DNA from: Dendrocalamus latiflorus
Lineage: Eukaryota; Streptophyta; Magnoliopsida; Poales; Poaceae
Length of the DNA stretch: 64,000 nucleotides
NCBI GenBank assembly: GCA_017311315.1
Contig: CM029666.1
Span: 8,431,414 to 8,495,413, forward strand
Direction of reading: 5' to 3'
Each line of letters begins with the position of its first letter. Position 1 is the stretch's first letter. The position numbers and the translations under genes were made by a program. This document shows, piece by piece, positions 11,484 through 23,720 of the stretch. The notes below the pieces were generated by a model. The model was not told the DNA's origin. It worked only from the letters and a program-made list of their open reading frames with translations, and made no database searches.

Positions 11484-13650
11484 CTGACAAACACGAAACA
11501 TCATTGAAACCAACAGCTAGAAACATTACACATTTACGCAAATAATAAAATTAAAGATCACAGGAACAAAAGAATAGAAACATTTTTTTTAAGATTACAG
11601 AGAAGGATGCACACCACGCACCCACACCGCACGTACACAAGCGTGTGCGCCCTACTCAAACACACGCTAAGTCTAGAGCGGAGATCGCTACATAAATCTT
11701 GGATTTTTCCGGCGAGGAGCGCGGGCACGCTTTCTCCCACCGAGAGCGCACGCGTGTGAAGCTGAGCGCGCGCGCAACCTGAACGCGGGCGGGGCAGAGG
11801 CTCGACGGCAGTTGTAGCCAGCTACGCTCAGTTCTCAGAAACATCATTATTTGAGAAAAGAGAATTGATCTTCTCGGAGAATCCCAACGCGCCAAGGAAT
11901 TCTTTTCACCCTCTTTTCTTTGGTTCTTTTCAAGAACTCATGTTGATCGGCCCCGCTTCTCGTCGACTAACCCCAAGAACAGACTTAAAAAAAGGAACGA
12001 AAGCAAAAACGCTAACTAGCACAAGTCCCGGAGAGCAAAGAGATTAATCTGAGGCCGTCGCCATCCGGGAGCAGGAGCACAACCGCATCATCAAGAACCC
12101 CACAAAGAAAACGAAAGGACGACAGACAGGTAGAGAGAGATAGCGCAAGAAACCCAAACACTCGGATCACCGCCGTCCAATGACCTTGGAGGCAGCAGCA
12201 TCACGTCACATCGCCAAGAAACCCCTCGCAAAGAAGAAAGAAACCAGCGCGCGATCAAGAAGAACAGAACAGATGCAGAGGAGGAGAAAAACCGCGAGTC
12301 TTGGGAGCTGGGAGAGCACAGGACCTTCGGTCTCGCGCTTGCGCGGTTGTGCCTGAGATTGTTGTGTTGACTTGGGGGGCAGGGTTTAGTAGCAGCAGTA
12401 GGTGGAGGTGGGGTGGAGGCCGATGCCGCCGTCCCGTCACCGCGTGTGTGTGAATTGCGGGGAATGCGACGAGGGGAACACGGGGGGTCACGCCGCACGG
12501 ATGCGATTGGGACGGAGAGTTGGAGACACCTTGCGTGGCAGGGAGGAAAAGCTTAAAGGCTCTTTTTTTTTTCTTTTTCAACGGCTTTTATCCTTTTTGT
12601 TTTCTTCGCTCGACGATCGTTATTTATTATACTAATAAATTATAGAAAAAAATTATAAACTATAGCTCAAAAGGATAGGATTAAATATATATAGTACATT
12701 TTGTCTAGCTCGGCTCGTCTCATGCCGCCTAAACCGCTCTAAAACTGTGCTAATGGAGGGTTGAGCTAAGCGTTGCAGTTGAGCATTCTGTCCGCCTATG
12801 TTCGGAACTCTAGATTTAGCACTTGTGTTTATCAAAATAAATAGATATACACACGTGTAAGTTAAGTGAGATAGCATATGCCTATGCTCTAGGGGTCCTA
12901 TAACTTTCGATCAACAGTTACATGCAGACATGTATAATAGTCGCACGTACGTATATCCGCGTGTTAGATGTGTGTTGAGTTTACATGTACGTTGTACCCT
13001 TAAAAAACCGCCGCTCATGTCAAGCGCGTTGCGGCCCTGTTCAGTACCTAGCTTTTAAACGGAGTATTTTTTTCAAAATAAGATCTACTAGTTAATTATA
13101 GTACATACTTTAGCTAAAAATTAAAAGTCGCAACCAAAAAGATCAGACCTGCATCGCACCGTACTACGCGCCGGCGCCGCATGGCATCGTATCGTTTCCT
13201 TCGGTTTGATTGAAGTTGGCGTGTAGCCTAATTACGAGGCCACGCCTAATTAAACCAAGGAAGATTTGCTCGCCTACAGGGATAAAATACCGCGTGTTCC
13301 CAATTTACGTCGCGAGTTGCGTTTAGTGGGCTCTGCAACTAGCGCCAAGTCACCTCTACGCGATGTGATATGTTGTATTGCCGCCGCCCGAGGATTCTCT
13401 TCTTTTCTTCGTTTTGGAAGTGGTTGGGTGCTCTCTTTTTTTCCAGAACAAAAAGATCTGCAGCAAATCGGGTGCCTGATTGGCAACCATCTACTGCTGC
13501 AATCGTGTCCCTGTAACTTTCGTCGTGCATCACCGGACTGGGATTTGGGAAGCGTAAAACCACCCGCTATTCCTCTTCCTTCGTATGGTATGGAAAACCC
13601 CCGCACGGTTTGACGTAATTAACAGAGGAGTTTTTTTCGACTACAATTTA
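11484..13650. other. E2 upstream/5' region, no resolved gene
   Basis: This should include the promoter and first exon(s) of the minus-strand E2 gene, with a GC-richer, CpG-containing stretch about 11.65-12.55 kb. No convincing start codon exon could be tied to the downstream exons. Open frames at 13.27-13.61 kb on both strands have no recognisable protein similarity. No promoter motif stands out. Confidence 0.4.
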
Positions 13651-13685
13651 GAGTATGTACAATAAGTATAATCTGTAATACACCT

Positions 13686-13702
13686 TCATGTCATCTATAG
13701 AT
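13686..13702. repeat. LINE target-site duplication, 3' copy
   Basis: TCATGTCATCTATAGAT, identical in all 17 bases to 20761-20777. It lies directly next to the LINE's A-tail (T run 13702-13708 on the plus strand). Confidence 0.95.
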
Positions 13703-13816
13703 TTTTTTAGAAAATGGAAGAGGCTTCCCGCTTCTGCGTTTCCGCACACAGCGTTTACATTATTACAAGTTTCAGCGACATTGCTGATGAGTCACAGAAA
13801 AAGGAATTACAAAAAA

Positions 13817-16800
13817 TTATGCATGACAGAGTCTATTATTATATTTCCATCCATGTGAAGCAAACAACTCCAACGCAGTGATCTCTAGTTTTCTGCTCAC
13901 TAGGTGGAAAGACTCCTTTGTTTGATCATCACGCTGCAGCCGTGCCCAAAACCGCAGCCAATACGTTCCCCTGAAAATAGCCTGCATGAAAGATGTATAT
14001 TTGCAATTTCCAAAAATTAGATCATTACGACATCTCCAAATTGCCCAACATAAAGCAGATACCCCAACCAGAATATATTTCTTTTTTTGTAAATCAAAAT
14101 GTGATAGCCACCTCCCTAACATGTGAGATACAGAGCTGGGGGGTGTTAACCCAGTAGCCATATAGACAGTCCTCCAGATTATCCTGGCATGATGACAATC
14201 AAAGAAAAGATGCTTAATGTTTTCGTTACAATTACAAAAACAACACTTTTGACTACCTTTCCAGTTCCTCTTAATGAGGTTGTCCCTTGTTAAAATCACC
14301 CCTCGCTGGAAAAACCAAAGGAAAATCTTGATTTTTAGAGGAATTTTTAACTTCCAAATCAATTTATGAGAGAAGGGCGTATTTTGATTTAGCATATGAA
14401 GATACATAGAATGGACCGTAAATTGACCATTGTTATGTAATCTCCAAATAAACAAATCTCTCTCTTCAGTTAAATTGATAAAAGCGATCTTGGCTACTAA
14501 GTCTTCCCATTCATCGAGCTTATCCCCCACCAGAGCTCTCCGAAATGAAATATTTAGTGGAGTTGATCTCATAATATTGGCCACTGTATCATGCGGACGA
14601 TTTGTAATATTATAAAGTGTGGGATAAAGGTTTTTTAATGGACGGTTGCCTACCCATATATCTTCCCAAAATCTTGTTTGTGATCCATCATTAATTTTGA
14701 AGGAACCGCAAGCCAACACCTGATCTTTTATTTTCATCAGACCCTTCCAGAAATGAGAGTCATTGGTTTTGACGTGGACTTGAGGGAGAGATTTTGAGCT
14801 TAGATACTTATTTCTAAGCAAAGTTTGCCAAGTGCCGTCTTCATTAAGCAATTTTATAATCCACTTGCTTAATAGACATTTATTCTGGACTTGTAGGTCA
14901 ATGATCCCAAGTCCTCCTTGGTCTTTAGGATGACATAAGATGTCCCATTTTGCAAGGTGATAATTCTTTTTGTCTTTGTCGCCTTGCCAAAAAAAACGAG
15001 ATCTGTAATAATCTAGTTTTTTAAGAACACCTTTCGGTACTTCAAAAAAGGACATCATGAACATGGGTAGACTGCTAAGCACAGAATTTAGAAGGACTAA
15101 TCTACCACCATAAGATAAATGTTTCGCTTTCCAGCAAGTCAATTTTTTTTCAAACCTCTCTTCGATGCTCCTCCAGTCGACATTATGAAGTTTTTTATGA
15201 TGCATAGGTATACCTAAATATCTGAAGGGGTGTTCACCTGCATCACATCCGAAGAGCTCAATGTATTGGTTTTCAAAATCTTTTGCTTCGCCATAACAAA
15301 AGATTTCGCTCTTATGAAAGTTGATTTTGAGACCGGACAATTGTTCAAAAACACACAACAAAAGTTTCATGTTTTTTGCTTGTTCCAGGTCATGGTCCAT
15401 AAAGATAATGGTATCGTCAGCATATTGCAGAATTGACAAGCCATCATCTACAAGGTGTGGGATGACTCCCCTTACTTGTCCATCATCCTTTGCTCTTTTA
15501 ATTAAGAGTGCAAGCATATCTGCTACGATGTTGAACAGTATAGGTGACATTGGGTCACCTTGACGTAGACCTTTTTTTGTTTGAAAGTAGCGTCCAATGT
15601 CATCATTGACTTTGATACCAACACTACCCCCAGTGACAAAGCTCTCAATCCAATTGCACCATTTTGGTGAGAAGCCTTTCATTCTCAAAGTTTGTTGTAG
15701 GAAGGACCACTTAACTTTATCATAGGCCTTTTCAAAGTCAATTTTGAAAATCACCCCGTTAAGCTTTTTAGTGTGTAATTCATGAATGGTCTCATGTAAT
15801 ATGACCACACCTTCCATTATGTTTCTGCCTGGCATAAAGGCCGTTTGTGATGGACTCACCACTGTCTGTGCTACCGTTCTGATTCTGTTTGTGCCAACTT
15901 TTGTGAAAATTTTAAAGCTGACATTAAGTAAACAGATTGGTCTATATTGTTGGATCTGTTTTGCATCTTTAGTCTTAGGCAAAAGGGTAATTACCCCAAA
16001 ATTGAGACTAAAGAGCGGTAGGCGTTCTTCATAAAAATCATTGAAGAGCGCCATTAAATCCTCCTTTATCACATCCCAGAATACTTGATAGAATTCTGCA
16101 GGGAAGCCATCAGGACCTGGAGCTTTATTGTGTTCCATTTGGAACAAAGCCTCTTTGACCTCTGTTTCAGTAAATGCTGAAGTAAGCATATCATTTTCAA
16201 CAGCAGTGACTTGTGGTATATCATTTATCCGACTTTCCACAAGGGATAGGTTATTGTCCTGTGGTTGTCCGAAAAGGCCTTTGTAATAATTAGTGATATA
16301 ATTTTTCAATTCGGTGTCACCAACAATTATACCATCTTCTTGTTCTAATTTGAATATGTGTTGTTTTCGATGTTTGCCATTGGCCACCAAATGAAAGAAA
16401 CGGGTATTATCATCACCTTCAAGAAGGTTTTTAACCTTCGCCCTTTCATACCATTTTATCTCTTCGTCTCGTAATAAGAGAACCAATCTTTCCTTGAGAT
16501 AGTGTTTCATATTTATCTCATTATCAGAAAGAGTAGTGTTTTCCGCCTTTTTATCGATGGCGTCCAACAATGAGGTGAGTTTTGTCTTCTCTTTTTTATA
16601 TGAGCCTGCTGTATTTTTGGCCCATCCTCTCAGATACCGTCGTAAATTTCTTATTTTATTTTGCCATCTTTCCATAGCAGAATCTCCTCGATTTTCTGAT
16701 TGCCATACATTGACCACCATATCAAAGAACCCATCCCGAATCAACCAACCCCTTTCAAATTTAAAGCTTGGTTGCTTGTTATTATGGGTTGAAGATCCAG

Positions 16801-17494
16801 TATTCAAGATAAGAGGTGTGTGATCAGATTGATTTCTATCTCTCGACTGTACTGTAGAGAGAGGAAATTTATTTTCCCATTCAGTGCTGACAAGCACTCT
16901 ATCTAATTTCTCGTATGTAGGATTATCTCCAGGACCGGCCCAAGTATATTGCCGTCCTGACATAACGATTTATTTAAGGTCAAGAGACTCAATGACCATA
17001 TTGAAAATATTCGGCCACTTGGTGTCAAAATGCCCTTTGCTCTTATCATCTGGGTGTCTCATAATATTGAAATCACCCCCTACAATATATGGGAGTGTTT
17101 CCCGAGAGCAAACATGAGCCAATTCTATAAGAAAGGCTTCTTTATTTTGCTGTTGTGCCGGCCCATATACCGTATACAATGCAAATTTGAATCCATCAGA
17201 TTTATTACGAAGGCAAAACTTGATATAAAAGTCACCCTCATCTATGGATCCAATATCGTAGACGCTCAAGTCAACACCTAATAACATTCCACCTGAGCGT
17301 CCATGTGGGGCCATGCTATGCCAAATGAAGTCCCGCCCACCACAAAAGTTTTTAAGAGTCACATCGGGGAAATCATCACGACCCGTTTCCGAGAGTGTAA
17401 TGAAATTGATATGCTCCTCTCTAACCATCTCCCCCAAATATCTATGTTTAGCCAAGCCAGCAAGACCTCTGCTATTCCAAAAAACTCCTTTCAT
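13817..17494 (-). pseudogene. LINE ORF2: endonuclease-reverse transcriptase, one in-frame stop
   Basis: The protein would nick target DNA and copy the LINE RNA at the nick. The first part (to 16970) is an EEP endonuclease: FWNSRGL start, LSETG, YTVYGP, VGGDFN. It is cut by TAA at 16970-16972; the same frame resumes immediately with SGRQYTWAGPGDNPTYEKLD, so this is a nonsense change rather than a frameshift. The main part holds the reverse transcriptase: NKAPGPDGFPAEFYQ, LPKTKDAKQIQQYRPICL, FKIDFEKAYDKV, KGLRQGDPMSP and the catalytic LQYADDT. A zf-RVT-type tail follows (CCFCNCNENIKHLFFDC). Together about 1,225 codons, normal for plant L1 ORF2. The ATG at 17494 overlaps the ORF1 stop; another in-frame ATG is at 17503. 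Confidence 0.93.
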
Positions 17495-20400
17495 TGGAGA
17501 CATAGTTTTGACGGGGTTTTTGGTTTTTTTGGAGGTTTGCCAATTTTATTCTTTATGGCAAAGTTAGACTTTTTCTTACGACGTATAGGATTAAGATCAC
17601 TTAATATGTGATCGTATTCCCGGCCCTGCATATCCTCATTTGAATTACCACAAACGTGGCCGAGGATTGCATCAAGTCTTTCCTCCTCATCCTCATCTGA
17701 AAGGTTTATTACTTTATGTTTGATCTCTGATTTCTTCTTACGGGAGACCACTAGTCTATCTATTTCTATGTTTTTAATCGAGATAATAGAATTGTTAATT
17801 AAATTATCATCTCTACCCAAAGAAACACCTAGGTTGCTCAAATTCGAAGAAATGCGAGAATCTGAAAAAGAGAGGAAAGAAGTTGAGGTACCTGTTGATT
17901 CAAGGTTGTATGATGCCATCCTGCGACCCACCTTCTTGAGCGTGTGTTCATCACTCATCGCGGAACTCCGTTGGCTGCGCCTTAGAGGTGCCTTCTGCTT
18001 GCTGTCAGGCCGCAGGACCTGATTATTTTTGTTGCCGTCCTCTTTTACCACTGCTACAGTTTGAGCTGAGGGAACAACAACAGAAGGTGCCGGATCCACC
18101 GCGTTTGGGAGCATGTCTGCAGCGCAAACCATGCTAGCAGTGCGAAGAGCAGCAGAGTGAACATCTTGGACTGCTGCGCCAGAATCAAATATTTCAGATT
18201 CCATGGATGGTTCATTAGCATCAACAAAGCTAAACCCAAGCACGTCTAAGCCATCCACCGCAGGCACAGTAGTTACACCATCTGCAGCGACAACCCCCCT
18301 AGATTCTCTCAAGTGCTCAATCCCGACAACCACATCTAAGGACTGAAGAGTACTTGCCATTGCCACATTTGTGATATTAGCCCGAATGCCATTCTTTTTG
18401 CAAAGAGTTTGCAGAGTAAAGCGTGGGAGCTCATGAAAATTTAGTGTAGTGAAAGGATAATTTTCCTCCATCACCTTTGGAGCAGCAACCCCGCCATGAG
18501 GGCCATCCTCGATGTAAGCACTGACTGGGGATACTACATCTTCAAAAGTAATTGCTTGGGCCTGCTCACCTGAACAATCCTCCCGTAACTGGCCCTCCAT
18601 ATTAGCCATGATTGGCTCCTGAAAAAACAGTGACCTCTGTTCTGGACTTCTCATCTCCTGACCACTAGTACTTGCTAACACTGAAGTATTCACTCCATTG
18701 CCGCCATCTGTAGTTAAATGTGGGCTGGAATGAAATGTAGATACCGTATCCAAAATTTTGTCAGAAAAGGTGTCATCCTTGTTAATTTCCTGTATCAGAA
18801 TCTCTTCAGAAACCGGTCCATCAACTTGCAAGGGTACCGCACTGTATACTTCTGACTTTTTGTCAATTTCAGCTACTACAGAAGCACTAATCTCCTCCAA
18901 TAAAATCTGAACGGCTTTGTCAATTGCCCCTTCAACTAACTGCACTTCATATGCAGTTGGTGCTTCATCATTTGGAGTTTGGTCAGAATTAGAAAATGAT
19001 TTTGAATCAGCTATCGCATTGGAAGGACCAGAGGAACTAAATACTTCCTTGTTTTGTTTATCAATATCTTCCATCTCCTGATCTGTGTCCTTATTTTGGT
19101 TCTCTGGGTCCAAATCATCTTCCTCATCGAAGTCATCAGGCTCTCCACCATTACTAGGAACAAAGTGATCGACCTTGAAAAAGATTTCATACAGATTATC
19201 ATCCACAACAATGTCTGCATCATCCGGAATGCAATTAGCATCAAGGACTGCAACCATAAGCCGAACCACTCCAGTTTTTTTCATAGATTTCATATCAACT
19301 CTCTGTGTTGCACCTAGAATAGAACCTATAGCCCAGAGAGGTAGAAAGGACCTGATCTCATATGGGACACCATAGACGTTTACCCAAACTTTCTGAAGCT
19401 TCTGCTTAGGCTTGATCTCATCATTCCATTCCTCAAAGAGCATCACCCCCTCATTGTTGTCTGTTCGTAGCCGCTTCATGCTTATCATCCTCTGAAGCTC
19501 AACCTGACACGGAAACGGCACTATATAAGTATTGTTTCCATGTTCACGAACCACCCAATCCCATTTTATCGGAATTGCTCGAGCAAGTTCTTTTTTGACA
19601 AGCTCTGCTGGTACTAATCCCTCAATAATCTTGATGAGAGCAGTGGCTGAAACTTTCTGAGGTGCCTTTGCCGCCTTAGTATAAGGAATATGAAAAAAGC
19701 CTAAACCATCACCTGCAAGACCGCTGAACATCGCTGTCGGTTTAGGTCCATGTAACAACGGGCAGTGCTGAGTGAAATGTTCTTCCTCACAAATCTCACA
19801 GCATAAAATAAAATTCCTCTTTTTCTTGGATGCAGGTTCACCCACTTGTGAACCTTTGTGTTTCCCTGACATTGATTTTGAGCCCTCTTCCATCTCCTTC
19901 CCCTTGCTGTGGCGATCCTTGATAATTCTAGGATGCGAGGCCTGGTCACCATCTCTTGTTGCAGCAACATGATTGATTGAAGATCCCCCGCCTCTCGGCA
20001 CTCGGCCTCTGCCTCGCTGTGGAGAACGACCACGGCCACGGCCAAAAAATCTGGGTGGTCGTCCTCCGGCGTGTTGAGAACGGAATTAGCCACCATAATT
20101 CCTATCTCTGTTTTGATCTCCATCACCAACACCACCTGCTCCCGTCGCCGTCGCCGAACCTCCAGTCATGACTGCCTGTGCGTAAGATCGATTTCTCCTC
20201 GCAAAGGAACGAGGAGCCAGCCGCCGGCACAGGAAGTATAATCCAGGGTTACGTCTGGACCAGCTTGAATTGTGGCCCACTTCGGACACCAGCCCACCTA
20301 ACGGCCCAACAAATTCGTTGTTTGAAATTTGAATTGGCTGGGAAAGTGAATCTTGACCAAGAACAAATCCCTGTGATTGAGATCGTCGGACTACTGCCTC

Positions 20401-20619
20401 TGTAATCTTAGGCGCAAGAAAATCACCCAGAGATCTTGGTGGTGATAATCTGGGTTGGGGAAGTGGACCTTTCCAGCCCTTTTTCTTGTTCCATGGCCAG
20501 CAGTGTTTATCAGAGTCTGTGAGCAATCTCGGACGGCAGGGCATTCTGCCGAACACCGTCAGTGCGTGCCGCGCACGATCCCGGCAACGACTGGCCTCCG
20601 CGGGCGCTCCACTCATCAT
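17491..20619 (-). pseudogene. LINE ORF1: RNA-binding protein, one in-frame stop
   Basis: ORF1 proteins of plant L1s coat the element RNA. The frame opens at or before 20619 and meets TAA at 20086-20088, then stays open in the same frame to TGA at 17491. Just after the stop is an RGG-type basic stretch (FFGRGRGRSPQRGRGR), about 20070-20005. Within the downstream 836-residue part a zinc knuckle reads CEICEEEHFTQHC (residues 68-80; spacing C-x2-C-x3-H-x4-C), followed by a DUF4283-like fold region (VWVNVYGVPYEIRSFLP) and an acidic, low-complexity C-terminal half. Which ATG is used upstream of the stop is uncertain. Confidence 0.85.
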
Positions 20620-20760
20620 TCACAGCTTGAAGATAGGAAAGTGCGCATGAGTCTTCTTCACAAGGGATTGTGGTATATGGTGGTGGCGGCGCTTGACGTC
20701 TGTCGTCGGAGACCCGGTCGGCAGGGAACTAGAGATGCTAGATGCTAGGCAACCGTTGCC

Positions 20761-20777
20761 TCATGTCATCTATAGAT
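20761..20777. repeat. LINE target-site duplication, 5' copy
   Basis: TCATGTCATCTATAGAT, identical to 13686-13702; it fixes the LINE 5' end at 20760. Confidence 0.95.
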
Positions 20778-20840
20778 AGGTCTAAAGATAATATATATAT
20801 ACAATATGTTGTCTATATAGTTGTCTATAAAGGGGGATTG

Positions 20841-20980
20841 GATCATATACCGTCCCTTTAGTTGGGAAATTCAGGATTTACCCTCCTCATCTCAATGACA
20901 CGTGGGGTCATCATAAGTCACTGACACATGGGCCAGGAGGGTAAATCCTGAATTTGCATCTAAATGGAGGGTATATGATC
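20841..20980. mobile_element. 140-bp fold-back element
   Basis: The arm at 20841-20888 (GATCATATACC...TTCAGGATTTACCCTCCT) is repeated inverted at 20937-20980 (AGGAGGGTAAATCCTGAATTT...GGTATATGATC), leaving a loop of about 50 bases. It lies inside the right half of the Tourist-like MITE. No clear target duplication. Confidence 0.75.
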
Positions 20981-21179
20981 AATAAATCCATCTATAAAAG
21001 CTTCATACAATTAATGTGTTATCTACATAATGGTATAGATAGAAAAAAGCCTTCTATAAGATCACCTGTTAAATAGTAGACATCATCTTTCTCTCTCCTT
21101 CTCTCACCTCCACATCATCCAAAATTCTATGTGGCATACGTTTACAGACAGCTGACATGTACCACTGTACGTGCTCTTA

Positions 21180-21473
21180 GGGCATCTCCAATGGTTATAG
21201 CTAGCAACTAACTATAAGACTTCCACATCATTTATATATTACACACTAAAGCTATAGCATTCTAAAGAACTATCTATAAGGATAGTTATTTGATGCTTAC
21301 ATGCACACACAGAAAAGGACTATCATTTATAGAGGCTGCCTCGTTTTGCGTTATAGACTAGTGCTTAAGGAAGAGCTGGCTCGATTTTTTTGCATACTCT
21401 CTTTCCTCCACATAGGATATATGCTGATGTGTACATGCATATAGCTAGCTGACTCAGACCATTGGAGATGCCC
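21180..21473. mobile_element. MITE, 294 bp, with TA target duplication
   Basis: Perfect terminal inverted repeats GGGCATCTCCAATGG and CCATTGGAGATGCCC are flanked by TA (21178-21179 and 21474-21475), so Stowaway/mariner-like by duplication. It abuts the end of the Tourist-like MITE. From 21476 to 22485 nothing else is recognised. Confidence 0.85.
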
Positions 21474-22485
21474 TAAGCCTTATAACTGGAGCTTATATTT
21501 TTTTAATCCTAGCGTGAGCGCTTGTGTAAATGAACCGAATGTCGATAAGCCGCTTCGAAAAAGCTTTCTCGATATGTCGCTTTGAAACGACAACAAAAAA
21601 AAACTGTCACAATTATTTGTTTGAATGAACTCATACACCGTAAGTCGAAAAGAACTAGATCTACATTATGAACTTAGCTAGGATTGGCCCTGGTCCCACC
21701 CAACTCCCTTGGCCTAGCTACTACAAGCTACCAGGCTCAAAAATGATAATCAGGCTTTCACTATTTGGGTTTATCCGATGCGATGGGGGAAAACCGCTTC
21801 ATGCAACGCCTAGTTCGCTAGGCCGGTTTTGAGACATGCGCAGGCGCGGTGCAAGCGCGGTGCCAATATGCACGTGGCCCCGCCGGTGCCCAAGGCCAAA
21901 GGCGGCTGCAGCACGTGCGCGTGTGAGGGCAGTAGGGCACTCACAAATTGAATGACTTAAGTAGTTTTCATAGGATGGCAATTTAATGCAATGGCAGATC
22001 TAGGATTGCACCACGTCCTAGGCTAAATTTGTTGAAAGAAGTCTAGATAATAGGAATAACATAGAATCTCGTACAAAATATAGTCTATTTGAGAGGACAA
22101 AAAAGCTAGGATTAGTGGAAATGAGAGAGAGAGGAGGTGAGGCAAGAAGAAAAAATAATTGAGTAAGATGATTGCTAGATGCTACGTGTTGAGAAGGTTA
22201 TTATGTTGTGTTTAGGATAGTTTTTATATGATATGGTACGTGTAAATGATATCTATAGGAATTGTCTCAGCATTCCCCGATTCCCAGAGCAATTTTGGCC
22301 AGCGAACGTGCGGAGATACGACGTATGTTGGGTGGCAGGGTAGGAGGCGTTGGTTGGTACGGATGAAGGCCATTCCGTACGCCAATTTGACACGTTGGGT
22401 GGGGGACTCGGACTCGAAATTAAACAAGGTGCTATCGAACGAACCCTCCACGAGAGAGGCATCTCGCATGCGTGCAGCAGCTACA

Positions 22486-23305
22486 CAGTGGCGGAGTCCT
22501 GGGAATTTTTTGATGAGGGTACGAATTTCAGATGTACTCTAACACAAGGATGTTGTAATTACATATTGATTTTCTTTATAGGTAAACTTTTAAGGTAGTG
22601 ATCAACATGGCTGAAAAGCTCGTGGCTTATGGCTGAAAACACTGTAGCTGGCTGAAAAAAGCACTGTAGCTGACAGAGGCTTATTTAGCATAATTAAATT
22701 TAAAAAAATTTAAAAATATAAAAAATATGTTAGCCCATTACGTATAATACAAACAAATACGGGAAAAAAAAGAACCGGTAAAAAAGCTCAACAAAAAACC
22801 AAAAATTCAGAAAAAGACGAAACTTATGAATAGTGCCAAATAAGCCTCTGTCACTGTTCAACAGCCTTACTGATCGCAGCCTAAGTTTTATATTAAACAT
22901 TTGCCAAACTATTGTTGAAGATTTTTCTAAAAAATTATCCTTTGGGATAAATACTCTTGTTATATTCTTATTATATGTAAACATATTTACTCTACAGAAA
23001 GAAGCTCAAGGAAACTTAAATTAGCTATAAAAATAAGGATAAAGCTAAAGAGATGATAAAATGAAGAAATAGAGAAAATTTCTCTATGAAAAAAAAACTG
23101 AAGAGAACTTCAATTAGCCATATAAAAATGAGGGTGAACTAAAGAGATGAAAAAAAAATAAATGCTTCACACAAGGTTCGAACACATGTTGTTTTGTTTC
23201 AGCTAGCTATGTGCCAACTAGCTAAGCAATATTGCCTTTATAACAAATAGTATATATATATATATACACAAAACTTTTGGGGGTGCAGCTGTACCCCATG
23301 CTCTT
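22486..23305. mobile_element. hAT-like element remnant interrupted by another repeat
   Basis: Starts with the hAT end CAGTGGCGGAGTCCTGGG at 22486. The GGGGGTGCAGCTGTACCCC motif often seen just inside the other end lies at about 23279-23297, but the terminal GCCACTG is missing where family B copy 2 begins. Family B copy 1 (22605-22880) sits inside. A diverged ~100-bp duplication (AACTTAAATTAGC.../AACTTCAATTAGC...) lies at 22.99-23.16 kb. Confidence 0.5.
22605..22880 (-). repeat. Dispersed repeat family B, copy 1 (inverted)
   Basis: Reverse complement shares CCGTATTTGTTTGTA, GGGCTAAC, a poly(T)AAATTTAATTATG block and AAATAAGCC...CAGCTACAGTG with copies at 23300-23457 and 34925-35150. Bounded by AGCCACTG/GGCTGAAAA-like words, suggesting a small DNA transposon. 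Confidence 0.6.
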
Positions 23306-23457
23306 TTTTTCCCGTATTCGTTTGCATTACACGTGATGGGCCAACTTGTTTTTCTATTTTTAAAATTTTTTAAATTTAATTATGCCAAATAAGCCACCTT
23401 CAGTTACAGTGTAATTTCAATCAGCTACAGTAAAATAAACCATGAGCCACAGCCCAA
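23300..23457 (+). repeat. Dispersed repeat family B, copy 2
   Basis: CCCGTATTCGTTTGCATTAC, GATGGGCCAAC, TTTTTTAAATTTAATTATG, CCAAATAAGCCACC, CAGTTACAGTG and a final CAGCTACAGTAAAATAAACC match the other two copies. Truncated at its left end. Confidence 0.6.
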
Positions 23458-23720
23458 TCAATCACCACCGAAAGCTCGCGACTTCCTATTTAAAAAAAAG
23501 TACGAGTGCCATGACTTTAGCCAATCTGCTGGGATCACAGCGTTTGTTTCGTGATGCTGGTGTGTGGAGCTTGCACTGCACCGCGAGCTACCGTGCGTGT
23601 TGTACCTGTACCGACCATGAGAAATTTAGTAATTGTTGTGTGAGGACTCGTCTTCCGGACGTAGAAATTTTGTGGCAAAATGTACGATCCCTACCGAAAC
23701 TCTATGGACTCCCAGATTTC

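Larger units (their letters stand above)
13703..20760 (-). mobile_element. Full-length L1-type LINE retrotransposon, ~7.06 kb
   Basis: A non-LTR retrotransposon on the minus strand: 5' leader from 20760, ORF1 (RGG box, zinc knuckle), ORF2 (endonuclease, reverse transcriptase, C-terminal zf-RVT region), a short 3' UTR (13703-13816) and a very short A-tail of about 7. It is bounded by an exact 17-bp target duplication, so it appears full-length and young. Its only visible coding lesions are one in-frame TAA in ORF1 (20086-20088) and one in ORF2 (16970-16972). Confidence 0.95.
13651..21176. mobile_element. Tourist-like MITE split by a LINE insertion
   Basis: The left end GAGTATGTACAATAAG (13651) and the right end ...GTACGTGCTC (21176) are inverted matches (GAGTATGTACAAT against GAGCACGTACAGT). 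Both are flanked by TTA (13648-13650 and 21177-21179), the usual Tourist/Harbinger target duplication. Removing the LINE (13703-20760) and one copy of its 17-bp duplication leaves an element of about 450 bp that also holds the fold-back at 20841-20980. Confidence 0.7.

Noticed and set aside
13266..13613. Overlapping open frames on both strands, considered as a gene or organelle DNA insert
   Set aside because: No recognisable protein on either strand and no organelle gene sequence seen.
19701..20135. 144-codon minus-strand frame within LINE ORF1
   Set aside because: Out of frame with the ORF1 reading frame that is open on both sides; a shadow.
23160..23250. tRNA-like word GGTTCGAACACA
   Set aside because: No matching A box, stems or cloverleaf; likely part of the repeat remnant.
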